From Paraburkholderia solisilvae (GTDB lineage: Bacteria; Pseudomonadota; Gammaproteobacteria; Burkholderiales; Burkholderiaceae): DNA of 61,449 nucleotides. Below, piece by piece: positions 47,653-55,450 of this stretch. The translations under genes and the position numbers were made by a program. The notes under the pieces were generated by a model. It was not told where the DNA came from. It saw only the letters and a list, made by a program, of their open reading frames with translations, and searched no databases. The stretch lies in assembly GCF_902859875.1 (NCBI RefSeq), contig NZ_CADIKF010000045.1, positions 1-61,449 of the forward strand, written 5' to 3'. How positions within the stretch are numbered: position 1 is the stretch's first letter; every line of letters begins with the position of its first letter.

Positions 47653-48054
47653 TTATGAGTGCGCCAAGGCCTCCAGCGCGGCGCGCGCGAGAAAACCACT
47701 GCGCGTTTCGTGTCGCGCCGCGACGTATGCATCGATCTTGTGCAGCACGAACCGCGGCAGGCTGATATTGATTCGCTCCGGCTTTGAATCGAGCCTGGTC
47801 AGATCGACTTCGACCAGTGCCCATATCGCGCCTGCATATTCAGACCTCGCGACCAGTTCTTCCACGGTTGAACACGTAAAGCCGACATCTTCGCCGAGTT
47901 CAACCAGCGTCGAAACGTGACCGACAATCGCCTCCCTCGCGTTTCTGATCGCATCATCGATGGTGTCGCCCCACGAGTGGACGCCCGGAATATCCGGAAC
48001 GGTCACGCCGTAGACGCTCCCATCGTCCTTATGAACTGCGATGGGAAATTCCAT
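47653..48054 (-). CDS. HicB-like antitoxin domain protein without an adjacent HicA
   Basis: A 133-residue protein with an N-terminal HicB-type RNase H-like fold (MEFPIAVHKDDGSVYGVTVP, DIPGVHSWGDTIDDAIRNAR) and a C-terminal ribbon-helix-helix-like segment (RINISLPRFVLHKIDAYVAA). HicB proteins neutralise the HicA mRNA interferase and repress their own promoter. No HicA-like frame is present in the 250 bp upstream or downstream, so this is a solitary antitoxin-like gene. AAGGAAGAG is 3-8 nt before the ATG at 48054. An inverted repeat upstream (48194-48211) could be its operator. Confidence 0.85.
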   Translation of the reverse strand: MEFPIAVHKDDGSVYGVTVPDIPGVHSWGDTIDDAIRNAREAIVGHVSTLVELGEDVGFTCSTVEELVARSEYAGAIWALVEVDLTRLDSKPERINISLPRFVLHKIDAYVAARHETRSGFLARAALEALAHS

Positions 48055-48193
48055 TTCACTCTTCCTTCGAGGTGATTCCGCTGACGGCATCTTCGGTTTG
48101 AAAAAACCGCCAGTCATTGCAGACCGGCGGATTTCAGGGTGCTCTTCGTCGTGCCTGAGCAGCGATGAATTCATCGTCACCCCTAGTCGTCTA

Positions 48194-48211
48194 GTGTGTA
48201 ATTAGACACAC
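48194..48211. promoter_or_regulatory. Inverted repeat upstream of the HicB-like gene (operator candidate)
   Basis: GTGTGTAATTAGACACAC has 6-bp perfect arms around AATTAG. It lies 140 bp upstream of the HicB-like start, in AT-rich DNA at the left edge of the accessory island. Confidence 0.5.
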
Positions 48212-48396
48212 GCTCACTTTGAGCGGAACAATTTTGTGTATCCGCGTGTATGGCGACGGGTAGCCGGTTGCGCTCCGACAGCAAACGATGATCGACGTGC
48301 AACGCGGCGGATCATCGACGGAAAGGGGCCTAGACATGCGCCACCGTGAGGTGGCGACGTTACCGCGTCGGCGGCCTGCCGCGGCTTTAGCGGCAC

Positions 48397-48770
48397 ATGA
48401 AAGCGAAGCACCTGCAGTTCTGCCTGGTTCTGTGCAAATCGTTCTTCGAGCCGAACTACGAAAGGGAAAGGCTGTGCGCTTGGAAAATCGGTATGGCCGA
48501 TGGTTGCCTTTCGCGATCGCCGGCCTGTGGCACGAATGGAATGAATCAGAAGACAAGGCACTGTCGTTCATCATGCTCGGTCAACGCGAACGAGCACCCG
48601 CTTATGAAGCGATTTCACCGACCCGGCCGTAAAAACGATCGGTGGTCATCGTGCCACGCGTCGGCTATGCCGACTGGTTGTCCTCCAAGAATACTGACAA
48701 GGCACGTGGTTCTTCAACCCACTTCCGTCCGAGTCTATGCCTGCGCAGGCGCAGGCGCACCCGCCCCCTC
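48397..48770 (+). pseudogene. SRAP (YedK/HMCES-like) gene broken by several frameshifts
   Basis: SOS-response-associated peptidases shield abasic sites in single-stranded DNA. Pieces of the C-terminal half occur in consistent order but in different frames: CKSFFEPNYE and KIGMADG in one, PFAIAGLWHEWNESEDKALS in another, VNANEHPLMKRFHRPG back in the first, then VVIVPRVGYADWLSSKNTD in the third. The catalytic N-terminal Cys region is not recognisable. At least four frame changes show it is not functional. It lies at the left part of the accessory island. Confidence 0.75.
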
Positions 48771-48918
48771 CACGAAAGACGGCTGCATCGACCGGAAGTA
48801 ACGAAGCAGAAGTGGGATAAGCCACATTCAAAAGAATTTGGTTGATGTAGTTATGAGCATGCCTGGTGAAAAAGGCAGCTTTTGGCGTCACTCACGTCTT
48901 CTCCCTGGGAATCTGCTC

Positions 48919-49683
48919 ATGAGCGCGCCTTGTTCGTGTAAGACTGACAAAAAGCACTGGAGTCATCACCCGGTGTTTGGGATATTTCTTGCCTTTGTCT
49001 TGACCGGTCTTCTAGGGGCTGCGGTCACGTTTGGCGTGAACTATCTAACGACCAAACGCGAGCACGCCATCTCGCGTATCTCTGAGCGTCGAACGGCAAT
49101 TAGTGCAGTCAACCGTGATCTGATGCTCTTCGCTGGCTACGCAACGAAGTTTCAGCAAGAAATATCAACCGGACTTCCGAAAGAGAACCTGCTTCAAACG
49201 GCAAAAATGTACGACGAAGCTGCAGCGCAAGCCGTATCTTCGCTAGTGGCAACAAGCTACGTGGCAGATACAAGGCAAGTGATGCGAGTACAAGATTTAA
49301 GTCCCGAACTCCAGTCGCTAAGAGATGACGTAAATGATGTTTCTCAAAATCGCCTGCTTCCTCTGCTTAGCTCTGTGGATGAATGTGTCGTTGATTTTTA
49401 TCTAACGAGGATGAAATATTCGACGTCTGACTTGTCTGACGAGTGTCCGAAATATTCAAATAGTGATTATTCCGGCATCCCGACCAACATATATAAGAGA
49501 ATATTTGCATACGAGATGTGTGTAGACGCATTCACCGATATCCTAATGCGAATCGGTACCGATCCCAAAAATCGGCTCTCAGGTGACAACGAAGATGTGC
49601 GAGAACTGCACGCAGAATTGTCAAATGCCGCTGCTGGCTGCCCTGTGGTTAAAAGTGCGACGCAGAACGCTTCGCCGCAGTGA
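48919..49683 (+). CDS. Unknown membrane-anchored protein (254 residues) with low GC
   Basis: No family recognised. The protein has a short Cys-containing N-terminus (MSAPCSCKTDKKHWSHH), one strong membrane segment (PVFGIFLAFVLTGLLGAAVT), then a helical region with long amphipathic stretches and a C-terminal part with several Cys, so topology is most likely one-pass with a large soluble domain. Base composition and codon use are clearly lower in GC than neighbours, a sign of recent transfer. I chose ATG at 48919 (GGA 8 nt upstream); ATGs at 48853 and 48859 would add 20-22 residues. Confidence 0.65.
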   Translation: MSAPCSCKTDKKHWSHHPVFGIFLAFVLTGLLGAAVTFGVNYLTTKREHAISRISERRTAISAVNRDLMLFAGYATKFQQEISTGLPKENLLQTAKMYDEAAAQAVSSLVATSYVADTRQVMRVQDLSPELQSLRDDVNDVSQNRLLPLLSSVDECVVDFYLTRMKYSTSDLSDECPKYSNSDYSGIPTNIYKRIFAYEMCVDAFTDILMRIGTDPKNRLSGDNEDVRELHAELSNAAAGCPVVKSATQNASPQ

Positions 49684-49689
49684 GGCGAG

Positions 49690-50207
49690 AGATGATCGTT
49701 CGCGCTGGCAAACTCCCCTCGAATTCCATTGTGGCAAGGGCGAGCCGCTGCGTGGGACGTTCGCGCTCGATTGCTGCGACCGCGAGGCCATAAGTTGGGC
49801 AGCGACGACTAGCGGGCATAGCGGCGTGTTGTTCGTGACGTCATGCTGACAGCCGCCGAGGAGCGCTTTGGCAACGGACAGCGAGCACCTGCGCAAATCG
49901 AATAGCTCAGCGACAGCGGTTCGGGTTACATTACCGAAAAGACTCGCGCGTTCGCCTCGGACATTGGTCTGAAGCCGCTAACGACACCCGCATGCAGCCC
50001 GTAGAGCAACGGCATGGCAGAAAGCTTCGTGAAGACGATGAAGCGCGACTATGTTGTGTTGCGTTCATGCCCAAGCCTGATGCGGTGACCGCTGTACGCA
50101 ATCTGGCTGTCGCGTTCGAACACTACAACGAAAGGCACCCACATGGTGCGCTGAAATACCGCTCGCCGCGCGAGTTCCGACGTAGAACCGATTCAAGCTT
50201 AGTGTGA
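49690..50207 (+). pseudogene. IS3-family transposase (OrfB-type integrase core) remnant
   Basis: Degenerate C-terminal half of a DDE transposase. GEPLRGTFALDCCDREAISW opens the remnant; WLSDSGSGYITEKTRAFA-like sequence follows but with stops and frame shifts, then NGMAESFVKTMKRDY, and the end VAFEHYNERHPHGALKYRSP and REFRRR are intact in one frame. The catalytic Asp region is damaged and the N-terminal HTH is missing. I could not define the inverted-repeat ends. A terminator follows at 50265-50292. Confidence 0.8.
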
Positions 50208-50264
50208 GACGGTGTCAGAAAGTACGGGGGTAAATCCAAGTGGAGCGACCGCTTTTCCTCTATA

Positions 50265-50292
50265 GGCCTCGCCGTGCAGCGAGGCCGTTTTT
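50265..50292 (+). terminator. Terminator in the accessory island
   Basis: GGCCTCGC (50265-50272) pairs perfectly with GCGAGGCC (50279-50286), followed by GTTTTTG. It stands between the transposase remnant and the convergent phage-like gene. Confidence 0.82.
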
Positions 50293-50302
50293 GCTTGCTG
50301 CC

Positions 50303-51388
50303 TTAAGCGTGCGGAGCGATGCTGACATTCGTCGTGGTTCTGAAACCTATGTTTCCGCTGCCAACCCATTCAACCGAAAACGCGCCGTTGCCGGATGCGC
50401 CGAAAAGTGTCACGAAATGAAAACCCTCGGTCACGCCACTGATAAGCGTACTGACTGCTGCCGGTAGGGAGTTTGCTCCTCCCGCTATTGTAGGAGTATT
50501 AACGGAATACCCATCCACGACGGCTCCGTCCAGGGCCATCGCGCTAATCGAGGAGACGTTCGCGTTCGTGGAAAATGTCGATCCACTCATGCCCGCCCTG
50601 ATGCTTTCCCCGGCCCAAATTAGAAACGGAACTCTGAGCGTTGCCGATATTTCCACATACGTCTCACTAGCCGTCCCTGTGCTAACAGTCAACGGGACTA
50701 CAGACGCGTACCCCAGATCATTTCGCCATGAGCGGCAGAGGCCAGCCCATGCCGTTGGCGACGTTGCGAACTCCATGCCAACGAGCAGCTTTGTGTTGTC
50801 GCCGCTCATCACTTCGACCCCTGTCGGATCAGTTGTGTGCGTCGTGGTGGATGCTACGAGCGTTGGGGTACCGTCGGCCACCGTCAAGTAAATAAAGTAC
50901 AACGTCGAAGCAGTAAGACCAGAAGGCGCCAGCGTCAAACTGGCCGGAAGAGTAACAACCCCTATGCCGGGGAGAAGTACCTGAGTCCCACGGTAAGGCT
51001 TGAGGACCAGATTAGGCGATGCAAACGATAGCCTGAAAGCGCCGGCGCTCGCGATAAGAGCTTGCTCGTATGTCGCTGCCTGCTGAGTCTGCGTGGCTGT
51101 GCCGACCTGCTGCGCACCGCCATCGCACGACAGCAATACCCAACAGAGGGCGCCCGAATTCAGAAGCGGACCGACGAACGAAACAAGCGTTGCGATGCCC
51201 TCTTCGACAATCTCATTGCCCTGCAGTTGCTGACCGCCGAGGCCGAAGATCGGAGCCGCGGCGAGTCCGTCGGGCGCATACGTCGACGGCCCATCATTGG
51301 TCGCGGCGACGAGAAATTGCTGTTTGACGCCCGACGTCGTCGGCAGTGCCGACATCGGGACAGGATTGTTTGCGGTGTAAGTCGTCAT
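50303..51388 (-). CDS. Phage-like protein of unknown function (361 residues)
   Basis: I do not recognise a named family, but composition (Ser/Thr/Gly/Val-rich, beta-strand pattern, no signal peptide or membrane segment) is that of phage tail or fibre proteins. It starts MTTYTANNPVPMSALPTTSG and ends GNIGFRTTTNVSIAPHA. Codon use is less GC-biased than core genes. It is read toward the transposase remnant and begins 330 bp from a tRNA-Leu fragment, so it is probably the last remaining structural gene of a decayed prophage. The ATG at 51388 is preceded by AAGGAAAAG-like sequence about 6 nt upstream. Confidence 0.7.
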   Translation of the reverse strand: MTTYTANNPVPMSALPTTSGVKQQFLVAATNDGPSTYAPDGLAAAPIFGLGGQQLQGNEIVEEGIATLVSFVGPLLNSGALCWVLLSCDGGAQQVGTATQTQQAATYEQALIASAGAFRLSFASPNLVLKPYRGTQVLLPGIGVVTLPASLTLAPSGLTASTLYFIYLTVADGTPTLVASTTTHTTDPTGVEVMSGDNTKLLVGMEFATSPTAWAGLCRSWRNDLGYASVVPLTVSTGTASETYVEISATLRVPFLIWAGESIRAGMSGSTFSTNANVSSISAMALDGAVVDGYSVNTPTIAGGANSLPAAVSTLISGVTEGFHFVTLFGASGNGAFSVEWVGSGNIGFRTTTNVSIAPHA

Positions 51389-51719
51389 CTTGTTTCTTTT
51401 CCTTTTGTGAACGCTCGAGAAACCACGCACATTGGGCGTGGCACCGCCTCCATTCAAGCGCTCGTGAGTGTCACGCCTGAGACGTATGACTTACAGGTCC
51501 AATGCGGAGCGAGATAACTCGCCATCGCAGAGTCGCAATGCATAAGTAAGTGTGGAGAGGCATCGACATGCCCCAATCATCGAGAAATGCCCCCAAAGAT
51601 GCCCCCAAAAAAATGCTTGCAGTCAATGGGAAGTATCGGTGAACGCTGGCAAGCAGAACCCCACAACTCCTTGACTGAGCGGTCTTTTAGGTTGATTCCA
51701 AGGACCTTTGGTAGCCAAC
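51389..51719 (+). other. Gene-poor stretch next to the attachment site
   Basis: No full gene is supported. A 24-codon frame at 51568-51642 (starts MPQSSRNAPKDAPKKMLAVN) ends near the tRNA fragment and might be the relic of an integrase or other att-proximal gene. GATGCCCCC/AATGCCCCC-like short repeats occur near 51585-51610. Confidence 0.4.
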
Positions 51720-51769
51720 TGGTGCCGGGGACCGGACTCGAACCGGCAAGCCGTTAAGCGGCGGATTTT
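51720..51769 (-). other. 3' half of tRNA-Leu(CAA): attachment-site remnant
   Basis: Read on the minus strand, the 50 nt run from AAAATCCGCCGCTT through the T arm (GCCGGTTCGAGTCCGGT) to the acceptor end CCCCGGCACCA. This is the anticodon-stem 3' side, variable arm, T arm and CCA of a tRNA-Leu with anticodon CAA. Beyond 51769 the match stops: no D arm or 5' GCCGGGG follows. Duplicated tRNA 3' ends are typical outer boundaries of integrated elements. Confidence 0.8.
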
Positions 51770-52238
51770 CTTCACACCACGTCTTTCGACGCCGACACAT
51801 ACCAGGGCGGTATGGCCGTTCGTGCGCTGGACTATGCCTTCGCCATCGCCGCGCGCCGCAGCGCCGATTCTGCTCGTGAGCATCGGCCATGCTGCGCGCC
51901 GCCTTAGGCGCCCCCCGTCTAGTCTCTACACCTTCCGCGCGTTCGCCTTGTGAGCGGCGGCGGGCTTGGCTCGGCGTTGCCGCGGCGGCTTTTGCAGCCG
52001 GCCAGGGGTTTCGCCGAATTTGAGGGGTTCTGCACCGGCCGTTTCCGACCAGGCACTCAATCATTTAAGTCCGCTATGTTTACCAATTTCATCACCCCGG
52101 CAGGGCGGACGGGATTCTACCATCGCCCGGCGAGCCGCACCTAAACAGCTTGTCAGCCATTTGTACGTCACCGTTTGGTCACATCCGTTACCCATAATCG
52201 TCGTCGCCGAAAACGTTTACACGAACCGTGCCGACACG
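51770..52238 (+). promoter_or_regulatory. Gap between the tRNA fragment and the LacI-type gene
   Basis: No gene is supported. The part near 52080-52238 is the upstream region of the LacI-type gene and contains a LacI-family operator core (52211-52218). The rest shows nothing I can name. Confidence 0.4.
52211..52218. promoter_or_regulatory. LacI-family operator core before the lacI-type gene
   Basis: AAACGTTT, in the context GAAAACGTTTACAC, is a perfect palindrome with the central CG typical of LacI-family operators. It ends 20 bp before the ATG of the regulator gene, so autorepression is likely. Confidence 0.6.
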
Positions 52239-53366
52239 ATGACGCCCACCATCAAGGATGTCGCCGCGCATGCGGGCTTTTCGATCGCAACCGTGTCGCG
52301 CGCCATCAACGCGCCCCATACCGTCAACCCGGTCACGCTCGAAAAAGTCCGCCAGTCCATCGAAGCGCTCGACTTTCGTCCGAGTCCGCTTGGCCGCCAG
52401 CTGCGCGGCGAGCGCAGCCGTCTGATCGGCGTCGTGCTGCCCACCATCGCCAATCCGGTATTCGCCGAATGCCTGCAAGGGATCGACGAGCTCGCCGCCG
52501 CGCAAGGCTTCCGGCTGATGCTGATGACGACCCAATACGACACCGAACGCGAACGCCACGCGATCGAAACGCTGCGCGAGCAGCGCGTCGAAGGCCTGAT
52601 CCTGACCGTCGCCGATGCGGACACCCACGCGCTGCTCGACGACCTCGACCGCTCCGGCATGCTGTACGTGCTGATGCACAACGACACGGTGCGCCGTCCG
52701 TCGGTCTCGGTCGACAACCGGCTCGCCGCCTTCGAGGGCGTGCGCATGCTGATCGCGCACGGTCACCGGCACATCCTGATGCTGGCCGGCACGCTCGCCG
52801 CGTCGGATCGCGCAAGGTTGCGCCACGTCGGCTACACACAAGCGATGCAACAGGCCGGACTCGCGCCGGCGCCGGCACTGGAAATCGATTTCAACGCGGA
52901 CGAGCTCGCGCCGTCGGTGCTCGCGCATCTGACCGGCAGCCAGCGCCCCACCGCCCTCTTCTGCAGCAACGACCTGCTCGCGATGGTCGTGATGCGCGGC
53001 TTGCGCCGCGCACATCTCGATGTGCCGCGCGACATGTCGATTCTCGGCTTCGATGGCCTCGCGATGGGCGAACTGCTCGCGCCGCCGCTGTCGAGCATCT
53101 GCTCGCCGAACCGCGAGATCGGCTGCGCGGCGTGGCGCCGGCTGATCGCGCGCATCGACGGCAGCTACGCGGACGCGTCTTTATCGCTGACCTTGCCGCA
53201 CACGCTGCGCGAAGGCGCGACGATCGCCGCGATCTCGAACGGCGCGCAGGCGCCGCTGGTCCCGCGCGCACGTGAGGTGAACGAGGGCGCGACGCACCCG
53301 GCCGCGCCATCCAGCCCGTATTCAGCCGCGGATCCGACAACCCAGACCGCGCATTTGCCGGATTAG
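52239..53366 (+). CDS. LacI family transcriptional regulator
   Basis: A repressor-type regulator of 375 residues. The N-terminal HTH and hinge helix are canonical: MTPTIKDVAAHAGFSIATVS, RAINAPHTVNPVTLEKVRQS and LGRQLRGERSRLIGVVLP. The periplasmic-binding-protein-like effector domain follows to about residue 335, then a Pro/Ala-rich tail. ATG at 52239 gives the standard family start. The ABC importer operon begins 160 bp downstream on the same strand and is the likely target; the inducer is presumably the imported compound. Confidence 0.93.
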   Translation: MTPTIKDVAAHAGFSIATVSRAINAPHTVNPVTLEKVRQSIEALDFRPSPLGRQLRGERSRLIGVVLPTIANPVFAECLQGIDELAAAQGFRLMLMTTQYDTERERHAIETLREQRVEGLILTVADADTHALLDDLDRSGMLYVLMHNDTVRRPSVSVDNRLAAFEGVRMLIAHGHRHILMLAGTLAASDRARLRHVGYTQAMQQAGLAPAPALEIDFNADELAPSVLAHLTGSQRPTALFCSNDLLAMVVMRGLRRAHLDVPRDMSILGFDGLAMGELLAPPLSSICSPNREIGCAAWRRLIARIDGSYADASLSLTLPHTLREGATIAAISNGAQAPLVPRAREVNEGATHPAAPSSPYSAADPTTQTAHLPD

Positions 53367-53400
53367 CGATTCACGATCAGGGGACTCCGTATCGCGCCCA

Positions 53401-53428
53401 TGTCCGGCGACGCATGCACCGCCGGACA
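53401..53428. promoter_or_regulatory. Near-perfect palindrome in the leader of the ABC operon
   Basis: TGTCCGGCG (53401-53409) and CGCCGGACA (53420-53428) are perfect complements; the 10-nt centre ACGCATGCAC itself holds the palindrome GCATGC. It may be an operator or an RNA hairpin. A weaker LacI-type core, AACCGATT, lies at 53448-53455. Confidence 0.6.
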
Positions 53429-53525
53429 ACGCCCGATGCAGCCACCGAACCGATTCACCCGGCCGGCCCGACACACCGCACTTCGCGTCACGCTCGACAA
53501 CTTTCACAACGCCCTGGAGATCGCT

Positions 53526-54629
53526 GTGCATCCGCCCCGCCCAACGCGTCAAACGATCAACAACAACACGCCACCGCACACGCAACTGCACCGCCTCGTA
53601 CAACGCACCGCCGCCGTTCTCCGCGCCGCGCTCGCAGCCGCCGCCATGTTCGGCATGCTCGCCGCAGCACCGCTCGCGCTCGCGCACGCCGACGAAACGG
53701 CGATCTGCTACAACTGCCCGCCCGAGTGGGCGGACTGGGCCAGCCAGATCAAGGCGATCCAGCAAAAGACCGGCATCCGCGTGCCGTTCGACAACAAGAA
53801 CTCTGGCCAGGCCATCGCACAGCTGATCGCCGAACAGAAGAGCCCGGTCGCCGACGTCGTGTATCTCGGCATATCGTCGGCTTTTCAGGCGAAGGACAAG
53901 GGCGTGATCCAGCCGTACAAGCCCGCGCACTGGAACGACATTCCCGCGAACCTGAAGGACCCGCAAGGCTACTGGTTCGCGATTCACTCGGGCACGCTCG
54001 GCTTTTTCGTCAACAAGGACGCGCTCGAAGGCAAGCCCGTGCCGCGTTCATGGGCCGATCTGCTCAAACCCGAATACAAGGGGATGATCGGTTACCTCGA
54101 CCCGTCGAGCGCATTTGTCGGGTATGCGGGCGCGGTCGCCGTCAACCAGGCGCTCGGCGGCAGCTTCGACAACTTCAAGCCGGGCCTCGACTGGTTCCGC
54201 AAGCTGAAGGCGAACCATCCGATCGTGCCCAGGCAGACCGCCTACGCACGCGTGCTGTCCGGCGAAATTCCGATTCTGCTCGACTACGACTTCGACGCGT
54301 ACCGCGCGAAGTACAACGACCATGCGAACGTCGAGTTTGTGATTCCGCAGGAAGGCACGATTTCGGTGCCGTATGTGATGAGCCTCGTGAAGGGCGCGCC
54401 GCACGACGCGAACGGCAAGAAGGTGCTCGACTTCGTGCTGTCCGACGAAGGCCAGACGCTCTGGGCGAATGCGTATCTGCGCCCGGTGCGCGCCAACCGA
54501 ATGAGCGGAGAGGCCGCGAGCCGCTTCCTGCCCGCCAGCGACTATGCACGCGCCAAAGCAGTCGACTTCGCGACGATGGCCGGCAAGCAGCAAAGCTTCG
54601 GCGAACAATATCTGCAGGTGATGCATTGA
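53526..54629 (+). CDS. ABC transporter extracellular solute-binding protein
   Basis: Periplasmic binding protein (367 residues) of the type II class used by polyamine, iron and aminoethylphosphonate importers. A signal peptide with hydrophobic core AAVLRAALAAAAMFGMLAAA and cleavage near ALAHADE is preceded by an unusually long N-terminal tail. The fold is seen in DVVYLGISSAFQAKDKGVIQ, WFAIHSGTLGFFVNKDAL, MIGYLDPSSAFVGYAGAVAV and LLDYDFDAYRAKY. I chose GTG at 53526 because GGAG is 6 nt upstream. Two Cys (ICYNC) near the mature N-terminus are odd. Ligand unknown. Confidence 0.9.
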   Translation: MHPPRPTRQTINNNTPPHTQLHRLVQRTAAVLRAALAAAAMFGMLAAAPLALAHADETAICYNCPPEWADWASQIKAIQQKTGIRVPFDNKNSGQAIAQLIAEQKSPVADVVYLGISSAFQAKDKGVIQPYKPAHWNDIPANLKDPQGYWFAIHSGTLGFFVNKDALEGKPVPRSWADLLKPEYKGMIGYLDPSSAFVGYAGAVAVNQALGGSFDNFKPGLDWFRKLKANHPIVPRQTAYARVLSGEIPILLDYDFDAYRAKYNDHANVEFVIPQEGTISVPYVMSLVKGAPHDANGKKVLDFVLSDEGQTLWANAYLRPVRANRMSGEAASRFLPASDYARAKAVDFATMAGKQQSFGEQYLQVMH

Positions 54630-55450
54630 ACGACATCACGTTCCCGCGGCGCTGGCGCATCGCGTTTGTCGCACCGGCGCTGTCGGTGTTCATCGCGTTC
54701 TGGCTGCTGCCGATCGCCGTGCTCGTGCAGGTAAGCGCGGGCGGTCACCCGTTCGCGACCTACGCGGCGCTGCTCACCAACGCGCGCTATATGCAAAGCC
54801 TCGGTGAAACCATCGTGCTGTCGGCGGCAGTCACCGTAACCACGCTGGTTTTGTCGGTCATCGCGGGTCTGCTGCTCGCGCGCCGCGAGTTCGCCGGCAA
54901 GCGCACGCTGCTCGCGCTGCTGACCTTCCCGCTCGCATTTCCGGGCGTGGTGGTCGGCTTTATGGTGATCATGCTCGCTGGCCGGCAAGGCCTGACCGGC
55001 ATGCTGTCGCTGAAGCTGACCGGCGACCGCTGGGTGTTCGCGTACTCGATGGCGGGGCTCTTCGTCGGCTACCTGTACTTCTCGATTCCGCGCGTGATCG
55101 TCACCGTGATGGCGTCGGCGACGAAGCTCGACGCATCGCTCGAAGAAGCCGCGCGTTCGCTCGGCGCGTCGCCGTGGCGCATCCTGTGCGACATCGTGCT
55201 GCCCGCGCTCGCGCCGGGACTGATCGCGGCGGGCGCGGTGTGCTTCGCGACCGCGATGGGCGCATTCGGCACCGCCTTCACGCTCGCCACCGACATCGAC
55301 GTGCTGCCGATGACCATCTACACCGAGTTCACGCTGGGCGCGAACATGGTGACGGCCGCCGGGCTGTCGATCATCCTCGGTATCGTCACGTGGGCGGTGC
55401 TGGCGGCGGCGCGCAGCGCGACCGGCTCAGCCGTCGCGGCGACGGCGTGA
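54626..55450 (+). CDS. ABC transporter permease (first)
   Basis: Inner-membrane permease of 274 residues with six hydrophobic segments and the EAA loop EEAARSLGASPWRILCDIVL near residues 172-191. It must start at TTG 54626: AGGTGA lies 5 nt upstream, and the TTG overlaps the stop of the binding-protein gene (TTGA), while no ATG precedes the first membrane segment. It resembles the PotB/CysU-like permeases. The second permease follows with a 1-bp overlap. Confidence 0.9.
   Translation: MNDITFPRRWRIAFVAPALSVFIAFWLLPIAVLVQVSAGGHPFATYAALLTNARYMQSLGETIVLSAAVTVTTLVLSVIAGLLLARREFAGKRTLLALLTFPLAFPGVVVGFMVIMLAGRQGLTGMLSLKLTGDRWVFAYSMAGLFVGYLYFSIPRVIVTVMASATKLDASLEEAARSLGASPWRILCDIVLPALAPGLIAAGAVCFATAMGAFGTAFTLATDIDVLPMTIYTEFTLGANMVTAAGLSIILGIVTWAVLAAARSATGSAVAATA

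Noticed and set aside
48055..48300. A HicA toxin gene upstream of the HicB-like gene
   Set aside because: No frame on either strand shows the small double-stranded RNA-binding-like HicA pattern with its catalytic His, and the space is too short.
48288..48632. A 114-codon open frame in the island as a real gene
   Set aside because: It contains one piece of the SRAP protein, with the adjoining pieces in other frames, so it is part of a pseudogene.
51720..51800. Intact tRNA-Leu gene
   Set aside because: Only the 3' half is present; the D arm and the 5' strand of the acceptor stem are missing beyond 51769.
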